The notes: generated from the sequence alone by a model not told the origin. DNA of 29,133 nucleotides from Prevotellaceae bacterium UBA1743 (GCA_002314945.1 DCHV01000036.1:1-29133), one strand, 5' to 3'. Numbered from the stretch's first letter, positions 8,580 through 17,277 are shown. Program-made: numbers and translations.

Positions 8580-10355
8580 TTATTTATTCAGTCTCTTCAC
8601 TCCATCCTCTATCACGATGCCAGGAGCATCCGCCTCCACCTGTATGCCAGACAAGCCATAGACATCCGAGTCCCCCCGCTCCGCTTTCACGGACGAAACA
8701 TTGGTGGGAGTCGTCACTTTGCGGTACAAGGCAGTCACCTGCGCCTTGGTGAGCGGAGTATCATAGAGACGAGCCGTGGCAATACGGCCCTGGAATCCCG
8801 ATTCGGCACCTCCATTGCCCGACACATCACCTCCTATGCATATCCATTGGCACAAGTCTCCCACAGCCAATTTCAGATCACCCGAGCAATAGGTGGAATT
8901 GCATAGATTGCCATCTACAAACACATGAACGAGATTCTTATCTTTGTCCCATACACCTACCAAATGCACCCACTTATCCTTCGTCACAGAGATAAAACTG
9001 TTGGTGGATTGATAGGACGAGCCAATATAGGGCTCAAACATCCAGATGCCACTGGTATTGGTCAGAAGAGCAAAGCCACCCGATTGCTGCATACTGAAGG
9101 GGTTGCATTCGTGAGAAGAGCGCGGATCATTCCATTTGGCCTTCACGTAACACTCCATCGTGAAACCATCCGCTACACCCTGGTGTAACTCCTCGGTAAA
9201 ATTCACACGATAATAGTTCGAGGGAGCCTCTCCCCATACTGCACTCTCCGTATTCATCACCGTCTGTCCGATAGACTTATCGTTAACGACCGATGGACGG
9301 CCTATGCGAGTCACCGTATTATGCAGGGGAGACACATCCTCGGCCGCTCCTGTTGTCTTGAACACAATATCGAGCAAGTCAGCCACAGGAGCCTCCACAT
9401 CCTCGGGGTTCTCTTCCTCCTCTTCTTCCAAATCCTTGTCTTCGGGACCTTCAGGGTCTTCTTCATATACAGTCATTGCCTGACCACGCCAACATTGAGG
9501 CGACTCGACATGGAAGATACGTGCTATCGTAGGAGCCACATCCATTTCCGCCATCGTCTTGGTGATTTTACATCCACGACGTACGCCCTTGCCACAGATA
9601 ATAAAGGGAGCCTCCAATTCGTCCAACGTATTACCTCCATGCGAGGTACCTATACCACCATGGTCGCTCGCCACGATAATGATACTCTCGTCGTAGATGC
9701 CTTTCTCACGTAGGAAAGCCACAAATTCCTCTATCTCATCGTCCAGGGTCGATAATGCCAGGTAATAAGCCTCTGAACCATGCCCAGACTCATGTCCCGC
9801 ATGATCTATCTGGTCGATGTGTACAAACAGCAGGTCGGGATTCTCCCGCGCCACATACTCCTTGCTCACATTCAGCCATTCCCTACATCCGACATAGGAT
9901 TGGGAAGTGGTATAAACATAGTCGAAACTCTTGGTATCTATTGCCTTGATCAGGTCACCCCACTCCATCACAGCCCCCATCTTCAGTTCGGGACGCTGTT
10001 TGCGCAACTGGTAGAACACGTTGGGCCAAGTACCATTTTTGGTAGTACGTAGCGGCAGGAAGGCAGGAGTACATGCATTGTCGTAGTAGCCCGTCATGGA
10101 GAGCGGTGCACCATTGAACATCGCAGCCCAGTTTGGACCGCTGATAGATGGTACCTCACACCTTTTCTTCAACGTATAGCATCCCTCCTCCATCATACGC
10201 TGCAGGGTGGGGATATCAGAGGCATGAGGTACGCTATAGGAGCCCCATCCATCCACACCAAGGATAAACACATGTTTGGCAATGTCTTCGGCAGCCCGTA
10301 CCACGGAGCCACCTAAGACAACAGCCAGCAGAATGATCAGTTTTCTGGCATTCAT
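8580..10355 (-). CDS. Secreted NPP/alkaline-phosphatase-type phosphodiesterase fused to LamG
   Basis: A 591-residue exported hydrolase of the alkaline phosphatase superfamily (type I phosphodiesterase/nucleotide pyrophosphatase group). A signal peptide covers about 1-21. Two-metal-site residues are visible: D35 in GVDG, D185 and H189 in DHAGH, D232-H233 in ASDHGG, and H240 in SHGGN. The nucleophile position in the PSISGPNW motif is S73, where classic NPP enzymes have Thr. An unusually acidic linker (about 295-322, with a run of six Glu) leads to a LamG domain (about 331-545). The tail (about 565-591) is a diverged version of the C-terminal module in the neighbours. It starts one base after the GH97 stop, so the two are probably translationally coupled. 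It likely removes a phosphate or phosphodiester from a glycan or lipid; the substrate is not determined. Confidence 0.87.
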   Translation of the reverse strand: MNARKLIILLAVVLGGSVVRAAEDIAKHVFILGVDGWGSYSVPHASDIPTLQRMMEEGCYTLKKRCEVPSISGPNWAAMFNGAPLSMTGYYDNACTPAFLPLRTTKNGTWPNVFYQLRKQRPELKMGAVMEWGDLIKAIDTKSFDYVYTTSQSYVGCREWLNVSKEYVARENPDLLFVHIDQIDHAGHESGHGSEAYYLALSTLDDEIEEFVAFLREKGIYDESIIIVASDHGGIGTSHGGNTLDELEAPFIICGKGVRRGCKITKTMAEMDVAPTIARIFHVESPQCWRGQAMTVYEEDPEGPEDKDLEEEEEENPEDVEAPVADLLDIVFKTTGAAEDVSPLHNTVTRIGRPSVVNDKSIGQTVMNTESAVWGEAPSNYYRVNFTEELHQGVADGFTMECYVKAKWNDPRSSHECNPFSMQQSGGFALLTNTSGIWMFEPYIGSSYQSTNSFISVTKDKWVHLVGVWDKDKNLVHVFVDGNLCNSTYCSGDLKLAVGDLCQWICIGGDVSGNGGAESGFQGRIATARLYDTPLTKAQVTALYRKVTTPTNVSSVKAERGDSDVYGLSGIQVEADAPGIVIEDGVKRLNK

Positions 10356-10356
10356 A

Positions 10357-12345
10357 CTATTTCTTCAGACAGATAGCAAAGCCTCCACCAGGTGCCATGT
10401 GCACTTTCAGCGTCTCACCTGCCTGGAAACTGGTTGTCTCGTATTTGTAGTCACATGGTTTCTTTACCGCATTCTTCCCATCCGTAAAACTCGTCATCTG
10501 ATACGTACCACTCCCCAAGAAAGAAGTATTGATCTCCACATCGCGTGCATCCCAGTTGGTAATACCACCCACGTACCAGGTGTTGCCATTGCGACGGGCA
10601 GCCAGATAGAACTTACCTATTTCGCCATCCAATACGATTGTCTCGTCCCATGTAGTGGGCACTTGTGCAATGAAGTCTGTGCACTCGCCACCCAAATGCA
10701 GATAGTTACTGGGAGAGTCGCAGAGCATACTCAAGGGAGATTCCAGGGTCATGTACAGGCCCAACTGATGACAGCGTGTGCCTTGGCTCATAGGATTGGA
10801 ATTATTGGGTACATAGTCCTCCTTCGTAGCATTCAGCATAGCGCCCTGAGTGTAATCCATAGGACCGGAAGCCTGACGAATGAAAGGAATCTGGGCATCG
10901 TAGGTAATCTGGTCGTGACCAGGATCCTGCCACTTCAACTGCTCCAGACCTGCCACACCCTCGAAGTTGACCACATTGGGATAAGTACGGTTCAGACCTG
11001 CAGGTTTGAAGGCACCATGGAAGTCCAGCATCAGTTTGTACTTAGCGGCCATCTCGGCTGCACGATAGTAGAAATCCGTCATAGGCTGATCATCACGGTC
11101 CATGAAATCAACCTTGAAACCCTTTACACCCATTTCGCTGAAGTATTTGCATACATGTTCCATATCTCGGTCGAAGGCCCAGTAGCCAGCCCACAGGATG
11201 ATGCCTACGTTCTTGGCTGCTGCATAGTCAACCAGTTCCTTCAGGTTGATCTCAGGAATCACCTGCATCAAGTCAGCCTTGAGATTCACGGCCCATCCCT
11301 CGTCCAGGATTACATATTCGATACCCTTCTGCGATGCGAAATCTATGTAATACTTGTAGGTAGCATTGTTGATGCCAGCCTCGAAATCCACGCCATAGAT
11401 ATTCCAGTCGTTCCACCAATCCCAAGCCACCTTGCCTGGCTTCACCCAGGAATAGTCGGCTACACGACAGGGATCGCCCAAGAGATAGGTCAGGTTGTTG
11501 CCGGCCATCTCCTTGTCACTACGGCAAATCATAGCAATACGCCAAGGGAAAGAACGAGTCTCCAGGACTTTGGCAATGAAGTTCTCGCCACTCTTCACCT
11601 GCATCTGCAGTTCGTTGTGACCGCCCTGCTTTATCTCCTTGGGATAGGGAGCAAAGACGCCCTGGAATGCTGTACCCTTGGCCTGCAGATAGAGACCTGG
11701 ATAATTCTCCAAGTGACTCTCTCCGAGGCAGAGTTTCACGCCCTTGCCTGTATTCACCACCAATGGAAGGAAACTCAGTCGGCGACTATCCAACTTACTG
11801 ATAGGGGAGATGGTGTAGTAGTTCTCGAACGAGTTGCCAAACTGCTCCTCTGGCTTGTCGCTCTCGAAATCCTTGACGTAAGGTACGGTAGCCTCGAAAT
11901 CCTGAGGGAAGTTGTACTCCACTCCTTCGTTTATTACTTCGTAGGGTTTCTTTTCCTGACTGAGGAAACGGTAAGCTACACCCTCGTTGTAGGCACGGAA
12001 CTCCACCTGATAATTGCCCTTGAAAGTAAGTGTAAGCACATTGCAGTCGTTCTTCATACTCTTCTGACGGTAGAAGGGCGAGGCCACCTCCTCGTGGATG
12101 TCACTCTCAGCCTGCTTCAGGAGTTGGGCATCCACGCCCCATTTCTGTCCGTTGCTCAGGTTCATGCTGATGGCAGAAGGAGCAAGTACCTGCTGTCCAT
12201 CTACCTGAATGTCGTAGGTCAGCGTGCTGCCTATCTGGATATTCGACTGTACCTTGCCATCGGGCGAAGATAATTTCACACTCTTTTGTGCCATCAAGGA
12301 ACTTGCTACAAGGCAACCTACGAGGCAAAGAAAAACCTTTTTCAT
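10357..12345 (-). CDS. Glycoside hydrolase family 97 alpha-glycosidase, probably retaining type
   Basis: A secreted GH97 enzyme (SusB family) acting on alpha-linked gluco- or galactosides. The frame opens at 12396, but the ATG at 12345 gives a standard signal peptide (MKKVFLCLVGCLVASSLMAQ) and avoids overlap with the upstream gene; ATG 12354 is also possible. From 12345 the protein has 662 residues. D413 in KVDFMDRDD and E468 in FEGVAGLE fit the nucleophile and general acid of the retaining GH97 branch. The HGAFKPAG segment has Gly where I recall inverting SusB-type enzymes have the base Glu (HEA). This favours the branch containing Bacteroides alpha-galactosidase over SusB alpha-glucosidase, from memory of the family and without an alignment. 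It is the second gene in the leftward operon. Confidence 0.92.
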   Translation of the reverse strand: MKKVFLCLVGCLVASSLMAQKSVKLSSPDGKVQSNIQIGSTLTYDIQVDGQQVLAPSAISMNLSNGQKWGVDAQLLKQAESDIHEEVASPFYRQKSMKNDCNVLTLTFKGNYQVEFRAYNEGVAYRFLSQEKKPYEVINEGVEYNFPQDFEATVPYVKDFESDKPEEQFGNSFENYYTISPISKLDSRRLSFLPLVVNTGKGVKLCLGESHLENYPGLYLQAKGTAFQGVFAPYPKEIKQGGHNELQMQVKSGENFIAKVLETRSFPWRIAMICRSDKEMAGNNLTYLLGDPCRVADYSWVKPGKVAWDWWNDWNIYGVDFEAGINNATYKYYIDFASQKGIEYVILDEGWAVNLKADLMQVIPEINLKELVDYAAAKNVGIILWAGYWAFDRDMEHVCKYFSEMGVKGFKVDFMDRDDQPMTDFYYRAAEMAAKYKLMLDFHGAFKPAGLNRTYPNVVNFEGVAGLEQLKWQDPGHDQITYDAQIPFIRQASGPMDYTQGAMLNATKEDYVPNNSNPMSQGTRCHQLGLYMTLESPLSMLCDSPSNYLHLGGECTDFIAQVPTTWDETIVLDGEIGKFYLAARRNGNTWYVGGITNWDARDVEINTSFLGSGTYQMTSFTDGKNAVKKPCDYKYETTSFQAGETLKVHMAPGGGFAICLKK

Positions 12346-12365
12346 ACTTGTCATATTTTGTTTTG

Positions 12366-13286
12366 TCAATCTAATCTGAATAATCCTTCTACACACGACA
12401 CGTGATGTTCCTTGATCATGAGTTTATCCATCCAGTTGCGTGTCTTCAGCGTGTTCAGGATGCCGGTATTGAATCCACCTCCCTGGTCGTTGTTCCATAC
12501 CCACGTAGGGGTAGGCCACAGGCAAGCACGGAACTTCACCGCACGATAGAAATCCTCGTCACATCCGTTCTGTCCATGATGTGCCATCTGCATGTAGTCA
12601 CAATCCAGGTCGGCCTTGTAGGGGCCATCCAATGCCTTCTGTCCGCACTCCACACCCGCATCACCCAAGAAGACGATGGATTTCCGCTTGTCCCATACTC
12701 GCATGATCATCGAGGAATTGTTGTAGGGATTGTTCGTGAAATCATTGGCCACGCTGAGTATCTTCAGGTTCATGTCATCAAAATGGTAGATCTCACCTGG
12801 TTGCTGTATATCCGTTACACGGATGTCGGCATTGTTGGACATCAAGTCGTAGAATTCACGCGTGAGGTCGGCATATTGAGCCTCGGCATCTATCACAGCA
12901 TCTGGCATACGACTGTGATAGATAGCCTTTATTTTCAGGTCTTGAGGATTCTTCAGGATAGACATCAGAGCTCCCATGTGATCGTCGTGAGGATGGGAGA
13001 TAAACCATGCCTCCACCTCGTTGCCCAAAGCACCGATAAAACCGCGAAGGGTGAAATCCTCCTCGAATCCTCCTCCGTCCATCACGATGATTTTTCCACC
13101 CGAGGTGCGGAATACGTAACTGTTGCCTATTGTATCTTTGTGCGAAGGAATCTGCCACATCGTGAAACCAGATTTCCCACTACCTCCCTTGGCCGCCTGC
13201 ATACACAAAGGCGACATCGTAGCTGCCCCTACTGTCAATGCAGTCGTCCGAAGGAATCCTCTACGCGAAATTTCTCTTTTTTTCAT
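12366..13286 (-). CDS. Exported metallo-beta-lactamase-fold hydrolase
   Basis: A 306-residue protein with a twin-arginine-like leader (SRRGFLR, residues 7-13, followed by a weakly hydrophobic Ala/Thr stretch). The metallo-beta-lactamase signature HPHDDH gives H98, H100, D102 and H103. The later metal ligands appear in FLGDAG and MAHHGQNG. The MAHHG pattern and overall layout recall the ComEC/Rec2-type and lactonase-like branches rather than true beta-lactamases. It is the first gene of the leftward operon and is followed 20 bp later by the GH97 gene. A phosphodiester or lactone substrate linked to the glycan pathway is plausible, but nothing in the sequence identifies it. Confidence 0.87.
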   Translation of the reverse strand: MKKREISRRGFLRTTALTVGAATMSPLCMQAAKGGSGKSGFTMWQIPSHKDTIGNSYVFRTSGGKIIVMDGGGFEEDFTLRGFIGALGNEVEAWFISHPHDDHMGALMSILKNPQDLKIKAIYHSRMPDAVIDAEAQYADLTREFYDLMSNNADIRVTDIQQPGEIYHFDDMNLKILSVANDFTNNPYNNSSMIMRVWDKRKSIVFLGDAGVECGQKALDGPYKADLDCDYMQMAHHGQNGCDEDFYRAVKFRACLWPTPTWVWNNDQGGGFNTGILNTLKTRNWMDKLMIKEHHVSCVEGLFRLD

Positions 13287-13319
13287 CTGAAAACGATGTA
13301 TTTTACACTATACTTGACG

Positions 13320-13327
13320 CAAATTTA
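13320..13327 (-). promoter_or_regulatory. -7 promoter element for the leftward glycan operon
   Basis: Read on the minus strand this is TAAATTTG, matching TAnnTTTG. A minus-strand TTTG lies 24 nt upstream (13352-13355), a wider gap than the usual 19-21. The predicted start gives a leader of about 30 nt to the ATG at 13286. Confidence 0.45.
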
Positions 13328-13392
13328 CGTATTTCTTTTGAAGGGGCAAGCCAAAACCTGTTTTTTTTGTTTAGGTGAGTCCTATTAATCGG

Positions 13393-13430
13393 CCGTATCG
13401 TTTTTTTTACGGAAAACCATTTCCCGTATC
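13393..13430. promoter_or_regulatory. Candidate operator: three CCGTA half-sites in the divergent region
   Basis: CCGTATC occurs at 13393-13399 and again at 13424-13430, 31 bp apart (about three helical turns). The inverted form TACGG lies between them at 13408-13412, forming an inverted repeat with the left copy. The segment 13409-13427 is also an imperfect palindrome (ACGGAAA...TTCCCGT). It sits between the two divergent promoters, as expected for a shared regulator site. The regulator is unknown. Confidence 0.35.
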
Positions 13431-13449
13431 TGAATTTTGCCTATCTTTG
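13420..13449 (+). promoter_or_regulatory. Promoter for the GH2/GH38-like operon
   Basis: TATCTTTG at 13442-13449 matches the -7 consensus exactly. The best -33 candidate is TTTC at 13420-13423, 18 nt upstream, with one mismatch to TTTG. The leader would be about 65 nt to the ATG at 13522. Confidence 0.5.
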
Positions 13450-13521
13450 ACGGCAAAAAGTGCCCAAAATGGCATAATTACAGAAAAATAACAGAATATA
13501 ACACCATCATAAATCGACTTT

Positions 13522-15306
13522 ATGACAAACATCAAGAAGATGATGGCGATTGCCATCCTTGTCCTCACGGGCGGCTTGCAAACGATGCAAGCAGAGACAC
13601 CACGCGCTGAATACCCTCGGCCTCAGTTTGAACGTTCTGAATGGAAGAACCTGAACGGAACGTGGTCCTACTCCTTCGATTTCGGTCGTTGCGGCGCTCA
13701 GAAGGGATGGCGCGAATCAAAGGGATTTGAAGGAAAAATTACCGTGCCTTTCTGCCCTGAGAGTGAATTGTCGGGCGTGAAATATACAGATTTCATCAAT
13801 GCTATCTGGTACCAACGTACCCTGGACATCCCTGCAGCATGGGAAGGAAAACGCATTCTGCTGCATTTCGGCGCTGTGGATTACAAGACCGAGGTGTACG
13901 TGGATGGAAGGAAGACATTCACTCACTATGGTAGTGGCTCGTCCTTCGAGGTAGATATCACGAAGTACGTGACAGCAGGCAAGAGCTCCAACCTGGTACT
14001 ATATGTGGAGGATGACGTGCGCAGCGGCAAACAGACTTGCGGTAAGCAATGCACTCAATTGTATTCCTTCGGCTGTCTCTACACCCGTGTGACAGGTATC
14101 TGGCAGACCGTATGGATGGAGCCTGTGGATCCCGCTGCAATTCAACGTGTGTTTGCAACTCCCGACGTGGATCAGCAGCAACTGGTGGTTCGTCCTGAGT
14201 TCTACGAGGAGAAGGCCGGCTATACCTTCACCGCTACAGTAACGGATGGCAAGAAAAAGGTGGCAGAGAAGACGGTATCTGCCTCTAACGGAAGCATCGT
14301 GGTACTGCCTATCAAGAACCCCAAACTGTGGAGCCCCGAAGAACCCAACCTGTATGACGTTGTATATACCGTAAAGGATAGGACAGGCAAGGTGATGGAC
14401 GAAGTGAAATCCTACGCTGGTATGCGCAAGATTCATGTAGCAGACGGTTATTTCTACCTGAACAACCAACCTTACTACCAACGCTTGGTACTCGACCAAG
14501 GCTTCTATCCTCAGGGTATATGGACTGCACCGAGCGACGAAGCGCTGAAGCAGGACATCGAGATGAGCAAGGCTGTCGGTTTCAACGGCGCGCGTCTGCA
14601 TCAGAAGGTATTCGAGGAGCGCTACTTGTACTGGGCTGATCATTTAGGCTATATCTGCTGGGGTGAACAGGCAAGTTGGGGATTAGATCCCAATAACGAG
14701 ATAGCCGCACGCAACTTCCTCTCTGAATGGAACGAAATCCTGCTGCGCGATCGCAACCACCCCTGCATCGTGACCTGGACTCCCACCAACGAAACGTGGG
14801 ATGCACGCGAAGGACAATACGAGCGTTTCATCACCGACCTATATGAACTGACTCATGCCGTAGATCCCACTCGTCCTGTGAATGATGCCAGTGGCGACAG
14901 CCATATCAAGACGGACATCTGGGCCGTGCATGACTATAGCAGCGACCCACAGATTCTCATCAAGAACCATGGTTTCAAGGCAGGGGAAATGCCGCCTTAC
15001 CGCAATAAGCCCGAACTGCAGTTCCTGGCAAAATATGAGGGTCAGCCGTATATTGTGGATGAGTTTGGAGGAATACGTGACATGGATGATAAAGAGAGAT
15101 ACTACACCATTCTGGAGAGAGAGGTGGATGCTCTCGCAGCCTGCCCTCGTGTGGTGGGATTCTGCTACACACAAATAACCGATGTGGAGCAGGAGAATAA
15201 CGGCATTTACTTCTATGACCGTACCCCGAAATACGACACAGAACGTATGAAGGCTATCTTCTCGAAAATTCCCTCTATCATCCAAATCCAAGAAAAACAG
15301 GAATAA
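13522..15306 (+). CDS. Secreted glycoside hydrolase family 2 enzyme
   Basis: A 594-residue GH2 retaining beta-glycosidase (beta-galactosidase, beta-glucuronidase or beta-mannosidase-like). Signal peptide about 1-24; jelly-roll sugar-binding domain about 35-190; Ig-like domain about 195-295; TIM barrel from about 296. Catalytic residues are E424 (acid/base, in PTNETW) and E514 (nucleophile, in VDEFGG). The compact size, without C-terminal accessory domains, is usual for exported Bacteroidota GH2 enzymes. The exact sugar cannot be read from sequence alone. It heads a two-gene operon with the GH38-like gene, which starts one base after its stop. Confidence 0.92.
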   Translation: MTNIKKMMAIAILVLTGGLQTMQAETPRAEYPRPQFERSEWKNLNGTWSYSFDFGRCGAQKGWRESKGFEGKITVPFCPESELSGVKYTDFINAIWYQRTLDIPAAWEGKRILLHFGAVDYKTEVYVDGRKTFTHYGSGSSFEVDITKYVTAGKSSNLVLYVEDDVRSGKQTCGKQCTQLYSFGCLYTRVTGIWQTVWMEPVDPAAIQRVFATPDVDQQQLVVRPEFYEEKAGYTFTATVTDGKKKVAEKTVSASNGSIVVLPIKNPKLWSPEEPNLYDVVYTVKDRTGKVMDEVKSYAGMRKIHVADGYFYLNNQPYYQRLVLDQGFYPQGIWTAPSDEALKQDIEMSKAVGFNGARLHQKVFEERYLYWADHLGYICWGEQASWGLDPNNEIAARNFLSEWNEILLRDRNHPCIVTWTPTNETWDAREGQYERFITDLYELTHAVDPTRPVNDASGDSHIKTDIWAVHDYSSDPQILIKNHGFKAGEMPPYRNKPELQFLAKYEGQPYIVDEFGGIRDMDDKERYYTILEREVDALAACPRVVGFCYTQITDVEQENNGIYFYDRTPKYDTERMKAIFSKIPSIIQIQEKQE

Positions 15307-15307
15307 C

Positions 15308-17251
15308 ATGAAAAGGTTGTTTCTCTCCTTTGCGATACTGTTCTTGTCTGTATTGAGCAGTTTCGCACAAAATGACAAGGTAGATTCTGTCATTTTGATA
15401 TTCAAGACGCATCTTGATATCGGCTACACAGATTTCAGTTGTAATGTGGAGCGCAAATATCTTGAGAAATTCATTCCTGAGGCCATGAAAATAGCCAGAG
15501 AACTTCGGGAAGAAGGAGGAGAGGAACGTTATGTGTGGACTACTGGAGCCTGGCTGATAGACTCATTCCTCAAACATTCGGATACAGAGTCGTGCAAACT
15601 CCTGGAAGAAGCCATTGAACAGGGTGATATTCATTGGAATGCAATACCCTATACCATAGAATCCGAATCTGCCAATAAAGATTTACTTGAGAATATGCTT
15701 CGTCTCAACGATCGTCTGAATAAAAGATTCGGGAAAAAGACGGTTGCAGCCAAAATGACTGACGTCCCAGGACACACCAGAAGCATTGTTCCTATCTTTG
15801 CACAGCAAGGCATCAAAATGCTACATGTCGGAGTAAATGGTTGCAGCAGCGTACCCGATGTTCCGAGTTTTTTCAGATGGCAAGATGAACGCTCAGGTAC
15901 TGAATTACTGGTTTGTTATGATAGCCAATATGGCGGTTGTTCGGTGCTCCCTGATGGCAAAACCGCAGTTCAGATTTCGTTCACAGGGGACAATGAAGGT
16001 CCGCATACCCTGCAACAGATAAAAAAAATATACGCCGACCTGCATGGTAAATATCCCAACGCAAAGATTGTGGCAGGTTCCCTGGATGACGTTGCAAGCG
16101 CCTTGGAGAAGTCCCGAGACAACCTGCCCGTACTAAAGTCGGAAATAGGCGATACGTGGATTTATGGATTTGCCAGTTCGCCTCTGAAAATCGCACGTTT
16201 CAGAACGCTTGAAAGACTCTATACGAAATGGCTGGAGGAGGGAAAAATAGATCGTAACAGTAACGAAAACATAGATTTTGCTATCAGATTGGGATTGGTC
16301 GCAGAACATACTTGGGGTACCAGAGGAGCAGAAGTAGGACACTTCGACATATACGATGTGGACAAGTTCCGTGATGAGCGTAACACGCCTGCATTCCGAT
16401 ACGCAGAAATGACGTGGAAGGAGCAGGATGAATATATTGATCAGGCTGTAGAAATGCTTCCAGCTCCCCTGAAAGCTGTCGCAACGGATGAATTGGACAA
16501 AATCACCAATATCAAGGAAAAAAACATAACCAATTGTCGAAAGCTGAAAAAAATGGATTCTCTCGGCAGAATGAGTTTCCGCGGTTCCCTTATTGGTGGA
16601 GTTTCCTACCAATCTTATTCGAAGGAGGATTACCTGAAGTTCCAGAAGGAATATGTCAGGGTGTATAATCAAGGCTTTGACAAGGTGGGACTTGAGCACC
16701 AGAAGTGCGAAAGCCATATCGTAGATGCCGTGCCTACCTGTGCCGGAAAATGCGACGGAAGCATCGTATATAACATGCAGTTTCCCGTGGTGGATGGGGT
16801 GGACAGCAGAGTCTATCCCGGGAAAGTACAGATTGAGTATAAAGAGGCTGAAAGCGGAATGGATGTTACAGTCACCATCCTGGACAAACCAGCAGTACGC
16901 CTGCCCGAAGCCCTTTGGTTTTCATTCTGGTTCGACGGAATCAATAGCCTCATCGCCGAGAAGACAGGATCAGAAGTTAACCTGCTGGATGTCGTATCTG
17001 GAGGAAACAGGAAGATGCATTTCATTGACCGGTATGTGGATGTCTCTACCGACAAAGGCAATTTCAGAATATATCCACAGGATGCTCCTTTCCTGACGAT
17101 TGGAGAACGCAACGGAATTGGATATTCACGTGAGTACCCGAATTTGGACAAAGGATTGCATTTCTGCTTGTTCAACAACCTATGGAGCACCAACTTCAAC
17201 TTGTGGTGGGAAGGAAGCATCAGATACAGATTCCATATCGAAAGCAGATAA
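15308..17251 (+). CDS. Secreted GH38-like glycosidase (DUF5054-type)
   Basis: A 647-residue exported protein with a signal peptide (about 1-20, ending SSFAQ). The N-terminal half has the layout of GH38 alpha-mannosidase catalytic domains. H35 and D37 in HLDIGYTD correspond to the metal-binding HxD. D152 in MTDVPGH lies where the GH38 nucleophile Asp is expected. A downstream His-containing segment (EHTWGTRG) may supply the remaining metal ligand. The DVPGH wording differs from classic GH38 and resembles the family I know as DUF5054, whose activity was not established to my knowledge. The length is short compared with full GH38 enzymes, so most of the C-terminal beta domains are reduced. It is coupled to the GH2 gene with a one-base gap, implying both act on one substrate. 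Confidence 0.75.
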   Translation: MKRLFLSFAILFLSVLSSFAQNDKVDSVILIFKTHLDIGYTDFSCNVERKYLEKFIPEAMKIARELREEGGEERYVWTTGAWLIDSFLKHSDTESCKLLEEAIEQGDIHWNAIPYTIESESANKDLLENMLRLNDRLNKRFGKKTVAAKMTDVPGHTRSIVPIFAQQGIKMLHVGVNGCSSVPDVPSFFRWQDERSGTELLVCYDSQYGGCSVLPDGKTAVQISFTGDNEGPHTLQQIKKIYADLHGKYPNAKIVAGSLDDVASALEKSRDNLPVLKSEIGDTWIYGFASSPLKIARFRTLERLYTKWLEEGKIDRNSNENIDFAIRLGLVAEHTWGTRGAEVGHFDIYDVDKFRDERNTPAFRYAEMTWKEQDEYIDQAVEMLPAPLKAVATDELDKITNIKEKNITNCRKLKKMDSLGRMSFRGSLIGGVSYQSYSKEDYLKFQKEYVRVYNQGFDKVGLEHQKCESHIVDAVPTCAGKCDGSIVYNMQFPVVDGVDSRVYPGKVQIEYKEAESGMDVTVTILDKPAVRLPEALWFSFWFDGINSLIAEKTGSEVNLLDVVSGGNRKMHFIDRYVDVSTDKGNFRIYPQDAPFLTIGERNGIGYSREYPNLDKGLHFCLFNNLWSTNFNLWWEGSIRYRFHIESR

Positions 17252-17277
17252 TAACATCTAACTGCAAGCGATGTTAT
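17251..17277. terminator. AT-rich hairpin after the GH38-like gene
   Basis: ATAACATC (17251-17258) pairs with GATGTTAT (17270-17277) around an 11-nt loop, overlapping the stop codon. There is no clear U-tract, so termination here is only possible. It is the only hairpin of note before rpoN. Confidence 0.35.

Noticed and set aside
10276..12273. A 665-codon open frame on the + strand opposite the GH97 gene
   Set aside because: It lies antisense to an unmistakable GH97 gene, has no recognisable domain, and is rich in His, Cys and Ile in a way typical of shadow frames.
12402..13388. A 328-codon frame antisense to the metallo-beta-lactamase-fold gene
   Set aside because: The sense gene has a full HPHDDH motif and leader; the antisense product has none.
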